Assembly (NCBI RefSeq): GCF_002734285.1
Contig: NZ_NSEA01000003.1
Span: 248,001 to 312,000, forward strand
Origin: Fredinandcohnia onubensis
Lineage (GTDB): Bacteria; Bacillota; Bacilli; Bacillales; Bacillaceae_L
Direction: 5' to 3'
DNA length: 64,000 nucleotides
The notes below the pieces were generated by a model. The model saw only the letters and a list, made by a program, of their open reading frames with translations, was not told where the DNA came from and did no database searches. Positions 49,625-60,702 of this stretch are shown piece by piece; the stretch's first letter is position 1, and each line of letters begins with the position of its first letter. Both the position numbers and the translations under genes were made by a program.

Positions 49625-51394
49625 ATGTCTGGAAGAACGTATTATTGTGGTGAAATAACCGAACAAGCAATTGGCGAAAAAGTAACACTAAAGGGCTGGG
49701 TTCAAAGACGCAGAGACCTAGGTGGACTTATTTTTATCGACCTAAGAGACAGAAGCGGAATTGTTCAAATTGTATTCAATCCTGAAGAATCTAAGGAAGC
49801 ATTAGAAATTGCTGAAACGGTAAGAAGTGAATATGTACTAAGTGTAGAAGGTATTGTTGTAGCTCGTGATGAAGCAACAGTAAACAACAATATTACGACT
49901 GGAAAAATCGAAATCAAGGTTTCTGAAATCAATATCATAAATGAAGCAAAAACACCTCCATTTATGATTGAAGATCGTACAGAGGTTTCAGAAGATTTAC
50001 GTTTGAAATATCGTTATTTGGATCTTCGTAGACCTGCTATGTTTGAAACGTTCCAAATGCGTCACAATGTTACAAAATCCATTCGTGAGTATCTAGATGG
50101 CGAGGGATTCTTAGATATCGAAACACCTATTTTAACAAAGAGTACACCAGAGGGTGCCCGTGATTATCTTGTACCAAGCCGTGTCCACCCAGGTGAGTTT
50201 TACGCACTTCCACAATCACCACAAATTTTTAAACAACTATTGATGGTGGGTGGATTTGATCGTTATTACCAAATTGCACGTTGTTTTAGAGATGAAGACT
50301 TACGTGCAGACAGACAGCCAGAATTTACACAAATCGATATTGAAACGTCCTTCATGAGTCAAGAGGATATCATTGCTATGACAGAGCAAATGATGAAGAA
50401 ATTAATGAAGGACGTAAAAGGAATGGACATCGAACTTCCATTGCCTCGATTAACGTATGAAGATGCAATGAACCGATACGGCTCAGACAAACCTGATACG
50501 CGCTTTGAAATGGAATTAATTAATCTTTCTGAAGTTGTAAAGGATAGCGGATTTAAAGTGTTCAGCAATGCAGTAGCGACTGGTGGACAAGTAAAAGCAA
50601 TCAATGCAAAAGGTGCTGCGGATAAATATACTCGTAAAGACATTGACGGCCTTACTGAATATGTAAATCGTTACGGTGCAAAAGGGCTTGCATGGTTAAA
50701 GGTTGAAGAAGATGAGTTAAAAGGTCCAATCGCAAAGTTCTTTGATGCAGAAGAGCAAAAAGCATTAAGAGCTGTTTTAGAGGCTACAGCGGGAGACTTG
50801 CTATTCTTTGTAGCAGATAAACCAAATGTAGTTGCTGATGCACTTGGAGCACTACGCTTAAAACTTGGGAAAGAGCTTGATTTAATCGATGCATCTAAGT
50901 TTAATTTCCTTTGGGTAACTGACTGGCCACTTTTAGAATTTGATGAGGAAGATGGTCGCTATTACGCAGCTCATCATCCATTTACGATGCCAGCTAGAGA
51001 GGATATTGAGCTTCTAGAAAGCAAGCCATGGGAAGTCAAGGCACAGGCATATGACCTTGTATTAAATGGTTATGAATTAGGTGGAGGTTCACTCCGTATT
51101 TTCGAACGTGATATCCAAGAAAAAATGTTCAATGTTTTAGGATTTACAGATGAGGAAGCAAGAGAACAGTTCGGATTCCTTTTAGAAGCATTTGAATATG
51201 GTACACCACCACATGGTGGTATTGCACTAGGTTTAGACCGACTAGTCATGCTTCTAGCAGGTAGAACAAACTTACGTGATACCATTGCATTCCCTAAAAC
51301 TGCAAGTGCAAGTGATCTTTTAACAGACGCTCCTGGTGAAGTTAGCAAAGCGCAATTAAATGACTTGTATTTGTCGTTAAATGTTCGAAAATAG
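49625..51394 (+). CDS. aspS: Aspartyl-tRNA synthetase
   Basis: A 589-residue bacterial-type AspRS. It has an N-terminal OB-fold anticodon domain ([20 protein letters not shown]), class II motif 2 '[18 protein letters not shown]', a GAD insertion domain (about 290-420) and motif 3 [11 protein letters not shown]. The ATG at 49625 gives [11 protein letters not shown] as in relatives, with AGGAGTGGG upstream; the GTG at 49616 is inside that site. Transcription would depend on the hisS T-box. The enzyme may be of the kind that also charges tRNA-Asn; this cannot be judged from the sequence alone. Confidence 0.97.
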   Translation: MSGRTYYCGEITEQAIGEKVTLKGWVQRRRDLGGLIFIDLRDRSGIVQIVFNPEESKEALEIAETVRSEYVLSVEGIVVARDEATVNNNITTGKIEIKVSEINIINEAKTPPFMIEDRTEVSEDLRLKYRYLDLRRPAMFETFQMRHNVTKSIREYLDGEGFLDIETPILTKSTPEGARDYLVPSRVHPGEFYALPQSPQIFKQLLMVGGFDRYYQIARCFRDEDLRADRQPEFTQIDIETSFMSQEDIIAMTEQMMKKLMKDVKGMDIELPLPRLTYEDAMNRYGSDKPDTRFEMELINLSEVVKDSGFKVFSNAVATGGQVKAINAKGAADKYTRKDIDGLTEYVNRYGAKGLAWLKVEEDELKGPIAKFFDAEEQKALRAVLEATAGDLLFFVADKPNVVADALGALRLKLGKELDLIDASKFNFLWVTDWPLLEFDEEDGRYYAAHHPFTMPAREDIELLESKPWEVKAQAYDLVLNGYELGGGSLRIFERDIQEKMFNVLGFTDEEAREQFGFLLEAFEYGTPPHGGIALGLDRLVMLLAGRTNLRDTIAFPKTASASDLLTDAPGEVSKAQLNDLYLSLNVRK

Positions 51395-51418
51395 CGAACA
51401 AAACCCTTTTTGGTCAAC

Positions 51419-51447
51419 TTGTAAAGACGAAATTGGTGTGTTAATAT
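51419..51447 (+). promoter_or_regulatory. Sigma-A promoter downstream of aspS, probably for 6S RNA
   Basis: TTGTAA and TAATAT are spaced by exactly 17 bases. There is no coding sequence downstream until tcdA. The start site would be near 51454, just before the 199-base element that separates it from 6S RNA. Confidence 0.65.
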
Positions 51448-51462
51448 GTTGACATGAATAAA

Positions 51463-51661
51463 GTTCAAAAGGAGGATGAAGAGGACCGCGTCGACAAAAA
51501 CGCCACGTCCTGTGGCATTGTCGACACTAGCACGTCCTGTGCGTCGAAATTTCAAGGCGACGCAGCTTTGAGGACCGGAGCGTATGCAGTTAATACGTGA
51601 GGACCGGAGAAGCAAGGCAACGCGGAAATTCGATGCGTCATATTCACCGCACTTTTTGAAC
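51463..51661. mobile_element. 199-base non-coding element with terminal inverted repeats
   Basis: The ends are GTTCAAAA (51463-51470) and TTTTGAAC (51654-51661), perfect 8-base inverted repeats. Inside are two copies of CACGTCCTGTG (51504, 51531) and two of GAGGACCGGAG (51570, 51599). Two GTCGAC sites flank a GCCAC/GTGGC hairpin, and a TGCGTCG/CGACGCA stem also occurs. It is much richer in GC than the surroundings. I recall similar sequences in several Bacillaceae genomes, but no search was done. It has no credible gene and may be a miniature mobile element or a structured RNA. Confidence 0.6.
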
Positions 51662-51675
51662 ATCCTTTAAAGTTA

Positions 51676-51868
51676 GAAGTCCTGATGTGTTTGTCGTATA
51701 ACCTATTGTTTTGACCGAACAATAGATTATACGGGAGCCCGGAGTTTTCGTACTTGCGTAAATGCCTCATCTTTACTTGAAAAGAGGACTTACAAAAGTC
51801 GAAACAGGGTGCCCACCTGCGGTGAGCGGGTTCAAAACTAAGGCATCGACGGCACGATTGGGACTTCT
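51676..51868 (+). ncRNA. ssrS: 6S RNA
   Basis: The sequence matches B. subtilis 6S-1 RNA (bsrA) closely from memory. It opens with AAGTCCTGATGTGTTTGTCG. The central region has GGGAGCCCGGAGTTTTCG, and the 3-prime half has AACAGGGTGCCCACCTGC and AAGGCATCGACGGCACGATT. It closes with GGGACTTC, which pairs with the 5-prime end. 6S RNA binds sigma-A RNA polymerase by mimicking an open promoter and is used as template for pRNAs. The position between aspS and tcdA (yrvM) is also that of B. subtilis. Ends are approximate. Confidence 0.95.
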
Positions 51869-51889
51869 AAGGATACCTTATACAAGAAC

Positions 51890-51926
51890 AAACCCCTGTT
51901 TACATTGTGTAAACAGGGGTTTTTTA
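51890..51926 (+). terminator. Intrinsic terminator of 6S RNA
   Basis: A perfect 14-base stem (AACCCCTGTTTACA/TGTAAACAGGGGTT) with a TTG loop, then a T-run. Confidence 0.93.
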
Positions 51927-51966
51927 TGTTTTTATGTTTAAAATACATAAATTCACATAGAAATAC

Positions 51967-51994
51967 TTGAAATGTGTCGAAAGTATGTTATATT
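51967..51994 (+). promoter_or_regulatory. Sigma-A promoter of tcdA
   Basis: TTGAAA and TATATT are spaced by 16 bases, 61 bases before the tcdA ATG. Confidence 0.55.
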
Positions 51995-52055
51995 CTAGTT
52001 CTGGTAAAAATAAAAAAATATGACATTGAATTTGATACCCAATGGAGTTGAAGAT

Positions 52056-52820
52056 ATGTTACACCAATTTTCACGAAATGAACTAGCAGTAGGCAAGCGC
52101 GGGGTTGATATCCTTAAAAACAGTACAGTAGCTGTCCTTGGAGTGGGTGGCGTTGGTTCTTTCTCAGTAGAGGCGCTAGCACGCTCTGGTGTTGGACGTT
52201 TAATCCTCGTTGATAAGGACAATGTGGATATCACAAATATTAACCGTCAGTTACCTGCATTACTTTCTACAATTGGTCAGTCAAAGGTAGACGTAATGAA
52301 GGAGCGTATCGCAGATATTAATCCTGAATGTGAAGTAATCGCTCTTAAAATGTTTTATACAGAAGAAACTTACGAAGAATTTTTTAGCTATAACCTGGAC
52401 TTTGTGGTTGATGCCTCAGATACGATTATGTATAAAATTCATCTTATGAAGGAATGTTTGCAACGTAATATTCCTATCATCTCAAGCATGGGTGCAGCAA
52501 ATAAGATGGATCCAACTCGTTTTATGATTGCAGATATTTCAAAAACTCATACCGATCCAATTGCAAAGGTAATTCGTACAAAATTAAGAAAAGAAGGAAT
52601 TCGTAAAGGGATTCCTGTTGTGTTCTCAGATGAAAGCCCAATCGTTATCCGTGAAGATGTTCGTAAGGAAATCACCGATGAGAATGCTAAAATCCGTAAA
52701 GCAAAAATGCCTCCATCCTCAAATGCGTTTGTACCATCCGCTTGTGGACTAATAATGGCAAGCTATGTTGTTCGTGAATTGCTAAAGGACATCAAAATAA
52801 CTAGAGTTAAGGACTCATAA
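52056..52820 (+). CDS. tcdA: tRNA threonylcarbamoyladenosine dehydratase
   Basis: A 254-residue E1/MoeB-fold enzyme that cyclises t6A37 of tRNA to ct6A using ATP. The nucleotide-binding GVGGVGS and the 'VDKDNVDITNINRQ' motif are present, as is the ANKMDPTRF segment. The ATG at 52056 gives the usual start LHQFSRNELA, with GGAG upstream; the frame is open twelve codons further back. It corresponds to B. subtilis yrvM. A terminator shared with the convergent rsfA-type gene follows. Confidence 0.95.
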   Translation: MLHQFSRNELAVGKRGVDILKNSTVAVLGVGGVGSFSVEALARSGVGRLILVDKDNVDITNINRQLPALLSTIGQSKVDVMKERIADINPECEVIALKMFYTEETYEEFFSYNLDFVVDASDTIMYKIHLMKECLQRNIPIISSMGAANKMDPTRFMIADISKTHTDPIAKVIRTKLRKEGIRKGIPVVFSDESPIVIREDVRKEITDENAKIRKAKMPPSSNAFVPSACGLIMASYVVRELLKDIKITRVKDS

Positions 52821-52856
52821 AAAAACGTGGCCTCGTTGGCCACGTTATTTTTATTT
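52821..52856. terminator. Bidirectional terminator between tcdA and the rsfA-type gene
   Basis: AACGTGGCC/GGCCACGTT with a five-base loop, an A-run before and a T-rich tract after. Confidence 0.88.
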
Positions 52857-53534
52857 TGCTAATTGCTCAAGATTCCCGTTTTTATCCATTCGAAATGTTG
52901 GGGAGTTACGGTCCTCTGTATCTTCAAACATCACTAAGCGTCTTGCACGGTCCATAATTTGTACAAGTGCTTGGTAGTCTTCTTGAATGATAGTCTGTTG
53001 GTCAGATAACTTATCAAGTCTCTTCTCAAGCTCTTTAGTTTGTTGCTTCAATGATTCATTTTCACGACGCAAACGATTATTTTCCATCTCCAACTGATTC
53101 GAAAGAAGATCATTATGACGTAATGAAGATAAGAATGAAATACAATCTTCAAGCGTGATTGAATTTGTGATTGATTTAGTTGAAGGGATTAATTCTGCAG
53201 AAACCTCTTCGATATAAACAGGTACAGGTGTTTCTTCTACAAATGAATCCTGACTCACTGTTTTTTCTTGAGTTGTTCCTTTATCTTTGTTCATTCTTTC
53301 TAATGCTCGTTTTCTTTCTTTACGCTGCTTTTTCGCAATAGCAATTGCTTGTTCATAATTATTACGGACTTCCGCATTCCATCTAAACCCACATGCCGCT
53401 GAAGTACGGTTTAATTTATCGCCTACTTCGTCAAAAGCAGCCAATTGAGTTCCGCCCTCACGAATGTAGCGTAATACTGTTTCAGCTAATAATAAATCAT
53501 CTTCATGTGACCATGCGTCTTGTCTTACTTTCAT
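52851..53534 (-). CDS. RsfA-family prespore-specific transcription regulator
   Basis: A 227-residue protein. The N-terminal Myb/SANT-like DNA-binding domain (about 1-60) reads RQDAWSHEDDLLLAETVLRYI and ends with 'RTSAACGFRWNAEVR'. A coiled coil (about 130-200) is rich in Glu, Lys and Gln. RsfA-type factors modulate sigma-F-dependent genes in the forespore. The ATG at 53534 has GGGAG upstream on the minus strand. It may be RsfA itself or its paralogue YwfN-type; the region does not decide. Confidence 0.87.
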   Translation of the reverse strand: MKVRQDAWSHEDDLLLAETVLRYIREGGTQLAAFDEVGDKLNRTSAACGFRWNAEVRNNYEQAIAIAKKQRKERKRALERMNKDKGTTQEKTVSQDSFVEETPVPVYIEEVSAELIPSTKSITNSITLEDCISFLSSLRHNDLLSNQLEMENNRLRRENESLKQQTKELEKRLDKLSDQQTIIQEDYQALVQIMDRARRLVMFEDTEDRNSPTFRMDKNGNLEQLAK

Positions 53535-53815
53535 ATAACCAACTCCCAATTACTTAAAATAATAGACTTTTTCTTTATATCTAGCATGACCACGTTATAT
53601 TTGTTTTATACATTAGTAGTTTTATCAAAAAAGAAAATACAACATTAGCAGTACAGGGACTGTATCAAAATGTAAAAGTATTGTTAATTTCTCTCATAAC
53701 CTAAAAAAATGGGAACTTTTTCATCTATAATACGTAAGTAGTATTGTCGCATAATCCGGAAAACGGCGAACGAGATTCTACGAGTGAATCTCACAAACTG
53801 ATAGGGGGAAAAAAT

Positions 53816-54736
53816 GTGCAACCAGTTTTACAATTGAAAAATGTAAAAAAGACAATTGGTAAAAAAGAAATCATTAAAGGAATTTCCTTTGATGTTTATC
53901 CAGGTGAAGTGTTCGGCTTTTTAGGGCCAAACGGTGCTGGTAAAACGACTACGATTCGAATGCTTGTAGGGCTTATGTCCATCACTGATGGTGAAGTCGT
54001 GATAAAAGGAACAAATGTTGCGAAGAATTTTGAAGAAGCTGTAAGACATATTGGCGGTATTGTTGAAAACCCGGAAATGTATAAGTTTTTGACGGGATAT
54101 CAAAATCTGGTTCACTATGCACGGATGGTAAACGGTGTATCAAAAGAAAGAATTCTTGAGGTAACAAAGCTTGTTGGCCTTGAAAAAAGAATTAATGAGA
54201 AGGTTAAAACCTATTCCTTAGGGATGCGGCAGCGCTTAGGTATTGCTCAAGCATTATTGCACAGTCCTTCGATTTTGATTTTAGACGAACCGACAAATGG
54301 ATTAGATCCTGCTGGAATTCGTGAAGTTCGTGATTATATTCGAAAGCTTGCTAGGGAAGAAGGATTAGCCGTAATTGTTTCCAGTCACTTGCTCTCTGAA
54401 ATGGAAATGATGTGTGATCGAATTGGAATCATACAAGATGGTAGATTAGTGGGTGTACAAAAAGTCACTGAATTTATGAACGAAGAAACAAGCATTAGAG
54501 TTCATTTTCAAGTGGCTGATGTAGAAAAAACACGATCCATTCTATCAGCTGAATACCCAGCCCTTGAAGTGATTCAAACCGAAAAGGGTATAGAACTCTA
54601 CATTGAACATGAGATGATTCCGCAAATTAATGCTAGTCTTGTAAAAAATGAGATTCAGGTGTTTGGAATCACACAGCTTTCCAAATCATTAGAGGACCGA
54701 TTCTTAGAAGTAACAGGAGGTAGCAGAATTGGCTAA
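53816..54736 (+). CDS. ABC transporter ATP-binding protein
   Basis: A 306-residue ATPase. Walker A is FLGPNGAGKTT, the signature is YSLGMRQRLGIAQAL, Walker B is ILILDEPTNGLDP, and the switch His is in IVSSHLLSE. A C-terminal ~80-residue extension is of the DUF4162-like type seen in export ATPases. The GTG at 53816 has AGGGGGA seven bases upstream; the open frame begins 24 codons earlier with unlikely sequence. The permease gene overlaps its end. The substrate cannot be predicted; such pairs often confer antibiotic or lantibiotic resistance. Confidence 0.92.
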   Translation: MQPVLQLKNVKKTIGKKEIIKGISFDVYPGEVFGFLGPNGAGKTTTIRMLVGLMSITDGEVVIKGTNVAKNFEEAVRHIGGIVENPEMYKFLTGYQNLVHYARMVNGVSKERILEVTKLVGLEKRINEKVKTYSLGMRQRLGIAQALLHSPSILILDEPTNGLDPAGIREVRDYIRKLAREEGLAVIVSSHLLSEMEMMCDRIGIIQDGRLVGVQKVTEFMNEETSIRVHFQVADVEKTRSILSAEYPALEVIQTEKGIELYIEHEMIPQINASLVKNEIQVFGITQLSKSLEDRFLEVTGGSRIG

Positions 54737-55679
54737 TATCGTGAAACTGATACAAAATGAAAATATGAAAATTTACCGTCGCATTTCTACTTGGACTATG
54801 CTTGTAATACTGATAGCTGTAGCCTTAGTCGTGGGAGTTGTAATGAATTCCACAGCTTCAGATTCTGTTGATGAACAATGGAAGCAAAACTTACAACAAC
54901 AGAATGAAGTGTATAAGACAGATTTAGCGAATGAAGACTTACCTGATATGGTTAAGGATATTTCAGAAAGAGAATTAGCGATTAATGAATATCGACTCGA
55001 ACATGATATTGCTCCAATGGAAACTAGGTCTACATGGAATTTTATGACGGTTGCTGCAGAAATTGTTTCATTAATTACATTGTTTACCATAGTTGTTGGT
55101 GCTAGTAGTGTTGCCTCTGAATTTACATGGGGAACCATTAAATTATTATTAATACGACCTGTATCAAGAGCAAAGATTCTTCTGTCAAAATATTTAGCTA
55201 CCATTTTGTTTGCGTTATTTTCTTTAGTCTTACTATTTGCAGTTTCATTTTTAGTAGGAAGTATCTTCTTTGGTATCGGAGGCTCCACGCCACACCTCGT
55301 ATATAGAGATGGGGCAGTACATGAAGTTCATATGGTTTCACATATTCTCGGGATCTTTGGATTAAAATCAATTAATTTAATCATGATGTCAACATTTGCA
55401 TTTATGATTTCTACTATTTTTAGAAATAGTGGTCTAGCAATTGGTTTAGCAATCTTTTTAATGTTTGCAGGCGTAAATGTAACAGCCCTTTTGGCCACAA
55501 AGTTTGATTGGGCAAAATATATCCTATTTGCAAATACAGATCTATCTCAATATCTAACCGGATATGTTATAGTCGAAGGAATGACGATGACATTTTCAGT
55601 GATCATGTTAATTATTTATTTTGTCGTATTTAATGCACTAACGTGGTTTGTCTTTACGAAACGTGACGTTGCTGCTTAA
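54729..55679 (+). CDS. ABC-2 type transporter permease
   Basis: A 316-residue membrane protein with six helices. A large extracytoplasmic loop (about 45-100) follows helix 1. The sequence FTWGTIKLLLIRPVSRAKILLSKY is the conserved coupling-helix region of ABC-2 permeases. The TTG start lies eight bases inside the ATPase gene, with AGGAGG upstream, so the two are coupled. A bidirectional terminator with rarA follows. Confidence 0.92.
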   Translation: MANIVKLIQNENMKIYRRISTWTMLVILIAVALVVGVVMNSTASDSVDEQWKQNLQQQNEVYKTDLANEDLPDMVKDISERELAINEYRLEHDIAPMETRSTWNFMTVAAEIVSLITLFTIVVGASSVASEFTWGTIKLLLIRPVSRAKILLSKYLATILFALFSLVLLFAVSFLVGSIFFGIGGSTPHLVYRDGAVHEVHMVSHILGIFGLKSINLIMMSTFAFMISTIFRNSGLAIGLAIFLMFAGVNVTALLATKFDWAKYILFANTDLSQYLTGYVIVEGMTMTFSVIMLIIYFVVFNALTWFVFTKRDVAA

Positions 55680-55682
55680 TAA

Positions 55683-55726
55683 AAAAGGGGAAGAAATAGT
55701 CTAGTCTATTTCTCCCCCTCTTTTTG
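55683..55726. terminator. Bidirectional terminator between the ABC permease gene and rarA
   Basis: AGAAATAG pairs with CTATTTCT, extended by GGGG/CCCC, with flanking A- and T-runs. It overlaps the 3-prime end of rarA. Confidence 0.75.
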
Positions 55727-57007
55727 TAATTGCTCAAGCCGATCATATACTTTAGCAAAATATTTTTCTTGTCCATTTTGTTTTGGCTTAAAGTATTTTC
55801 TGTTCTTTAATAGGTCTGGTAAGTATTGCTGCTTAACCCATCCATTAGGATAGTCATGTGGATATTTATAACCAATTCCATGACCTAATTCTTTTGCACC
55901 GCTGTAATGGGCATCCCTTAGGTGATCTGGAATCTCTCCGATATTTCCCTTTCGAATATCTTCAATCGCCTTATCTAGCGATTTATAAGCACTATTTGTT
56001 TTGGGTGATAAACACTGTTCAATCACGACATTTGCTAGTGGAATACGTGCCTCAGGCAGTCCTAATCGTTCTACAGCCTGGCATGCAGCAACCGTATGAG
56101 CCCCAACCTCAGGTGCAGCAATTGAAATATCTTCGTAGGCAATTACGGTAAGACGTCTGCATATAGAAACTAAATCTCCACCTTCAATTAGTCTAGCTAA
56201 ATAATGTAAAGCCGCATTTACATCACTACCCCGAATACTTTTTTGAAGGCAAGAGAGCAATGAATAGTGTAGATCCCCATCTTTATCATGAGAAAACCCC
56301 TTGTTTTCTACACATTCCTTAACAAGCTCTATGTCAACTTCAACCTCTTCACTGTCTCTAGCTCTTGAGGCCATGACAACATCCTCTAACACATTCATCG
56401 CAGAACGTGCATCTCCTTTTGTGGATGATGAAATGAGATCAATTGCTTCTTCTGAAATCGAAATTTGAAAATCGCCAAGTCCACGTTCTGAATCAGCTAA
56501 TGCACGCAGTATTAATTCTTTAATATTTTCTTTTGTTAATGGTCGAAGTTCTTTAATCTGCCCACACCTGCTCCGAATCGCAGGGTTGACATCATGGAAC
56601 GGGTTTTCAGTTGTTGCCCCGATTAATGATATCAAGCCTCTTTCAACATGTGGAAGTAAATAATCTTGCTGCGCTTTGTTAAAACGATGGACTTCATCAA
56701 TGAAAAGAATTAATTTACCTTCCGCTTTTGCAGTTGAAACTGCATCCTCTATATCCTTTTTCCCAGCCGTTGTTGCATTAATTGAGATAAAGGGCATATC
56801 AACCGTACCTGCAATCGCAGTTGCAATGGAAGTTTTTCCAATTCCAGGTTCCCCATAAAGTAAGATGGAAGGAACATGTCCATTCATAATCATTTTATAT
56901 AAAGCTGTATCCTTACCAATAATATGCTTTTGCCCAAGAATTTCTTCAATATGCTTGGGGCGCATTCGGTACGATAAAGGTGCTTCGATAAGTGATTCAA
57001 AAAGCAA
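55706..57007 (-). CDS. rarA: Replication-associated recombination ATPase RarA
   Basis: A 433-residue AAA+ ATPase of the RarA/MgsA/WRNIP1 family, acting at stalled forks. It shows YRMRPKHIEEILGQ, Walker A YGEPGIGKTS, Walker B LFIDEVHRFNK, sensor 1 GATTENP, and a C-terminal tetramerisation domain (about 260-420). The start is uncertain. A TTG at 57007 has AAGGGG eight bases upstream and is used here; an ATG at 57016 and a TTG at 57031 are in frame. It corresponds to B. subtilis yrvN. Confidence 0.94.
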   Translation of the reverse strand: MLFESLIEAPLSYRMRPKHIEEILGQKHIIGKDTALYKMIMNGHVPSILLYGEPGIGKTSIATAIAGTVDMPFISINATTAGKKDIEDAVSTAKAEGKLILFIDEVHRFNKAQQDYLLPHVERGLISLIGATTENPFHDVNPAIRSRCGQIKELRPLTKENIKELILRALADSERGLGDFQISISEEAIDLISSSTKGDARSAMNVLEDVVMASRARDSEEVEVDIELVKECVENKGFSHDKDGDLHYSLLSCLQKSIRGSDVNAALHYLARLIEGGDLVSICRRLTVIAYEDISIAAPEVGAHTVAACQAVERLGLPEARIPLANVVIEQCLSPKTNSAYKSLDKAIEDIRKGNIGEIPDHLRDAHYSGAKELGHGIGYKYPHDYPNGWVKQQYLPDLLKNRKYFKPKQNGQEKYFAKVYDRLEQLQKEGEK

Positions 57008-57110
57008 AAGATTCATCCCCTTATCCAACAAGTTCCTAATAATTTTAATATCTATACATCAACTTTATCATACGTTTCGACCCGATAAAATACAAATACA
57101 ATGCAATTTA

Positions 57111-57119
57111 TGATATAAT
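57111..57119 (+). promoter_or_regulatory. Extended -10 promoter for the YczE-type gene
   Basis: TGATATAAT is an extended -10 element in the divergent rarA/yczE gap. No good -35 box is visible. Confidence 0.45.
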
Positions 57120-57200
57120 GTCGTGAGTTTAGACGAAATGAAATAGCAAATAGAGAAAACTTATGCAACAGTGGGAGACACAAAAGATGGAGTGAGGAAA

Positions 57201-57872
57201 ATGCGAGCACAGATTAGCTTTAGCCGCCACATTTTGAAGTGGTCTACTTTTTTTATTGGGATGTTAATTATGTCTTTGGGGATAGTCATGATAATCAAAG
57301 CAGAGCTTGGGGCATCACCCTGGGATGTTTTGCATATCGGCCTATTTAAACAAATTGGTCTTACTATTGGCTCATGGTCGATCATTGTCGGCTTTTTTGT
57401 TTTGTTCCTATCCTCATTATTATTAAAGCGACTGCCTCAAATTGGTGCTTTTTTAAATATGATATCAGTAGGTATTTTCATCGATATGTTCATGATGGCT
57501 CCGTTCCTTGTAACACCAGAAACTTTTATCGGGAAATTAATCATGCTGTTGATGGGACTTCTTATTAACGGATATGGAATGGGAATTTATATATCAGCGA
57601 GTGTTGGTGCAGGTCCAAGAGACAGTCTGATGTTAGCACTAACCCAACTTTCTAATTGGAAAGTGCAATATATTCGTACAGGAATGGAAATTATTGTACT
57701 AACGATTGGTTGGTTGTTGGGAGGACCTGTTTTTATCGGAACTTTAATATATTGTGTAGGTATAGGCTATATCGCAGGGTTTGCGTTGCCACAATGTCAA
57801 CGAATGCATGATGCATTAAAACAGAAATTGGCAAAGACACCAATAGTCGAAGTGAATCATTTTAGTAATTAG
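57201..57872 (+). CDS. YczE/YyaS/YitT-type membrane protein
   Basis: A 223-residue protein with five or six membrane helices. The first part, LGIVMIIKAELGASPWDVLHI, and the later 'SVGAGPRDSLMLAL' are the conserved repeats of the YczE-like family. The function is not established; one B. subtilis member affects surfactin production. The ATG at 57201 has GGAGTGAGG upstream; an in-frame ATG at 57171 lacks a good site. cymR follows after 12 bases, so it may be the first gene of the cysteine-related operon. Confidence 0.87.
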   Translation: MRAQISFSRHILKWSTFFIGMLIMSLGIVMIIKAELGASPWDVLHIGLFKQIGLTIGSWSIIVGFFVLFLSSLLLKRLPQIGAFLNMISVGIFIDMFMMAPFLVTPETFIGKLIMLLMGLLINGYGMGIYISASVGAGPRDSLMLALTQLSNWKVQYIRTGMEIIVLTIGWLLGGPVFIGTLIYCVGIGYIAGFALPQCQRMHDALKQKLAKTPIVEVNHFSN

Positions 57873-57884
57873 AGGTGAAAGTGA

Positions 57885-58298
57885 ATGAAAATATCAACAA
57901 AAGGAAGATATGGTCTCACAATCATGATTGAACTTGCAAAAAATCATGGAAAAGGACCGCTCTCTCTCAAATCAATTGCAGCAAAACACGAGCTTTCGGA
58001 ACATTATCTCGAACAATTAATCTCACCTTTACGTAATGCAGGATTGGTAAAAAGTATTCGAGGAGCTTATGGAGGCTATGTATTAGGTGATGAACCTACA
58101 AAAATTACAGCAGGAGATGTCATCCTCGTTCTAGAGGGACCAATTAGCCCTGTAGAAGTTTTAGAGGATGAAGAACCAGCAAAACGGGAATTATGGATAC
58201 GAATTCGAGATGCTGTAAAAGAAGTACTAGACAGTACTACACTCGAAGACCTCGCAAGCCATAGCGATGGAAACGATGCATATATGTTTTACATTTAA
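57885..58298 (+). CDS. cymR: CymR, Rrf2-type repressor of cysteine metabolism
   Basis: A 137-residue winged-helix regulator. The start KISTKGRYGLTIMIELA and the recognition region 'SLKSIAAKHELSEHYLEQLI' with 'GAYGGYVLG' are typical. The iron-sulfur cysteines of IscR-type Rrf2 proteins are absent, which supports CymR. With CysK it represses cysteine and sulfur-assimilation genes. iscS and mnmA follow, as in B. subtilis. Confidence 0.93.
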   Translation: MKISTKGRYGLTIMIELAKNHGKGPLSLKSIAAKHELSEHYLEQLISPLRNAGLVKSIRGAYGGYVLGDEPTKITAGDVILVLEGPISPVEVLEDEEPAKRELWIRIRDAVKEVLDSTTLEDLASHSDGNDAYMFYI

Positions 58299-58349
58299 GA
58301 AAAACATGTCATAATAACGTTACTTTTTTAAAAAAGGAGGGCTGATTTG

Positions 58350-60616
<2,267 letters not shown>

Positions 60617-60619
60617 AGA

Positions 60620-60651
60620 AACCTCAACTCTATATTTAGGGTTGGGGTTTT
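60620..60651 (+). terminator. Weak intrinsic terminator after mnmA
   Basis: AACCTCAACTC pairs with GGGTTGGGGTT using two G-T pairs; a short TTTT follows. Confidence 0.55.
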
Positions 60652-60655
60652 CCTA

Positions 60656-60664
60656 TGTTATAAT
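60656..60664 (+). promoter_or_regulatory. Extended -10 promoter for the TPR gene and recD2
   Basis: TGTTATAAT is an extended -10 element, 38 bases before the TTG start of the TPR gene. Confidence 0.45.
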
Positions 60665-60702
60665 ATGAGTGCAAAAAAAGTCGATTCTGGAGTTGAATAT
60701 CA

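Noticed and set aside
51070-51663. Minus-strand open frame of 197 codons over the end of aspS and the GC-rich element
   Set aside because: It overlaps most of the aspS 3-prime end and crosses the structured repeat; the sequence looks like a translated non-coding element, with no ribosome-binding site or domain.
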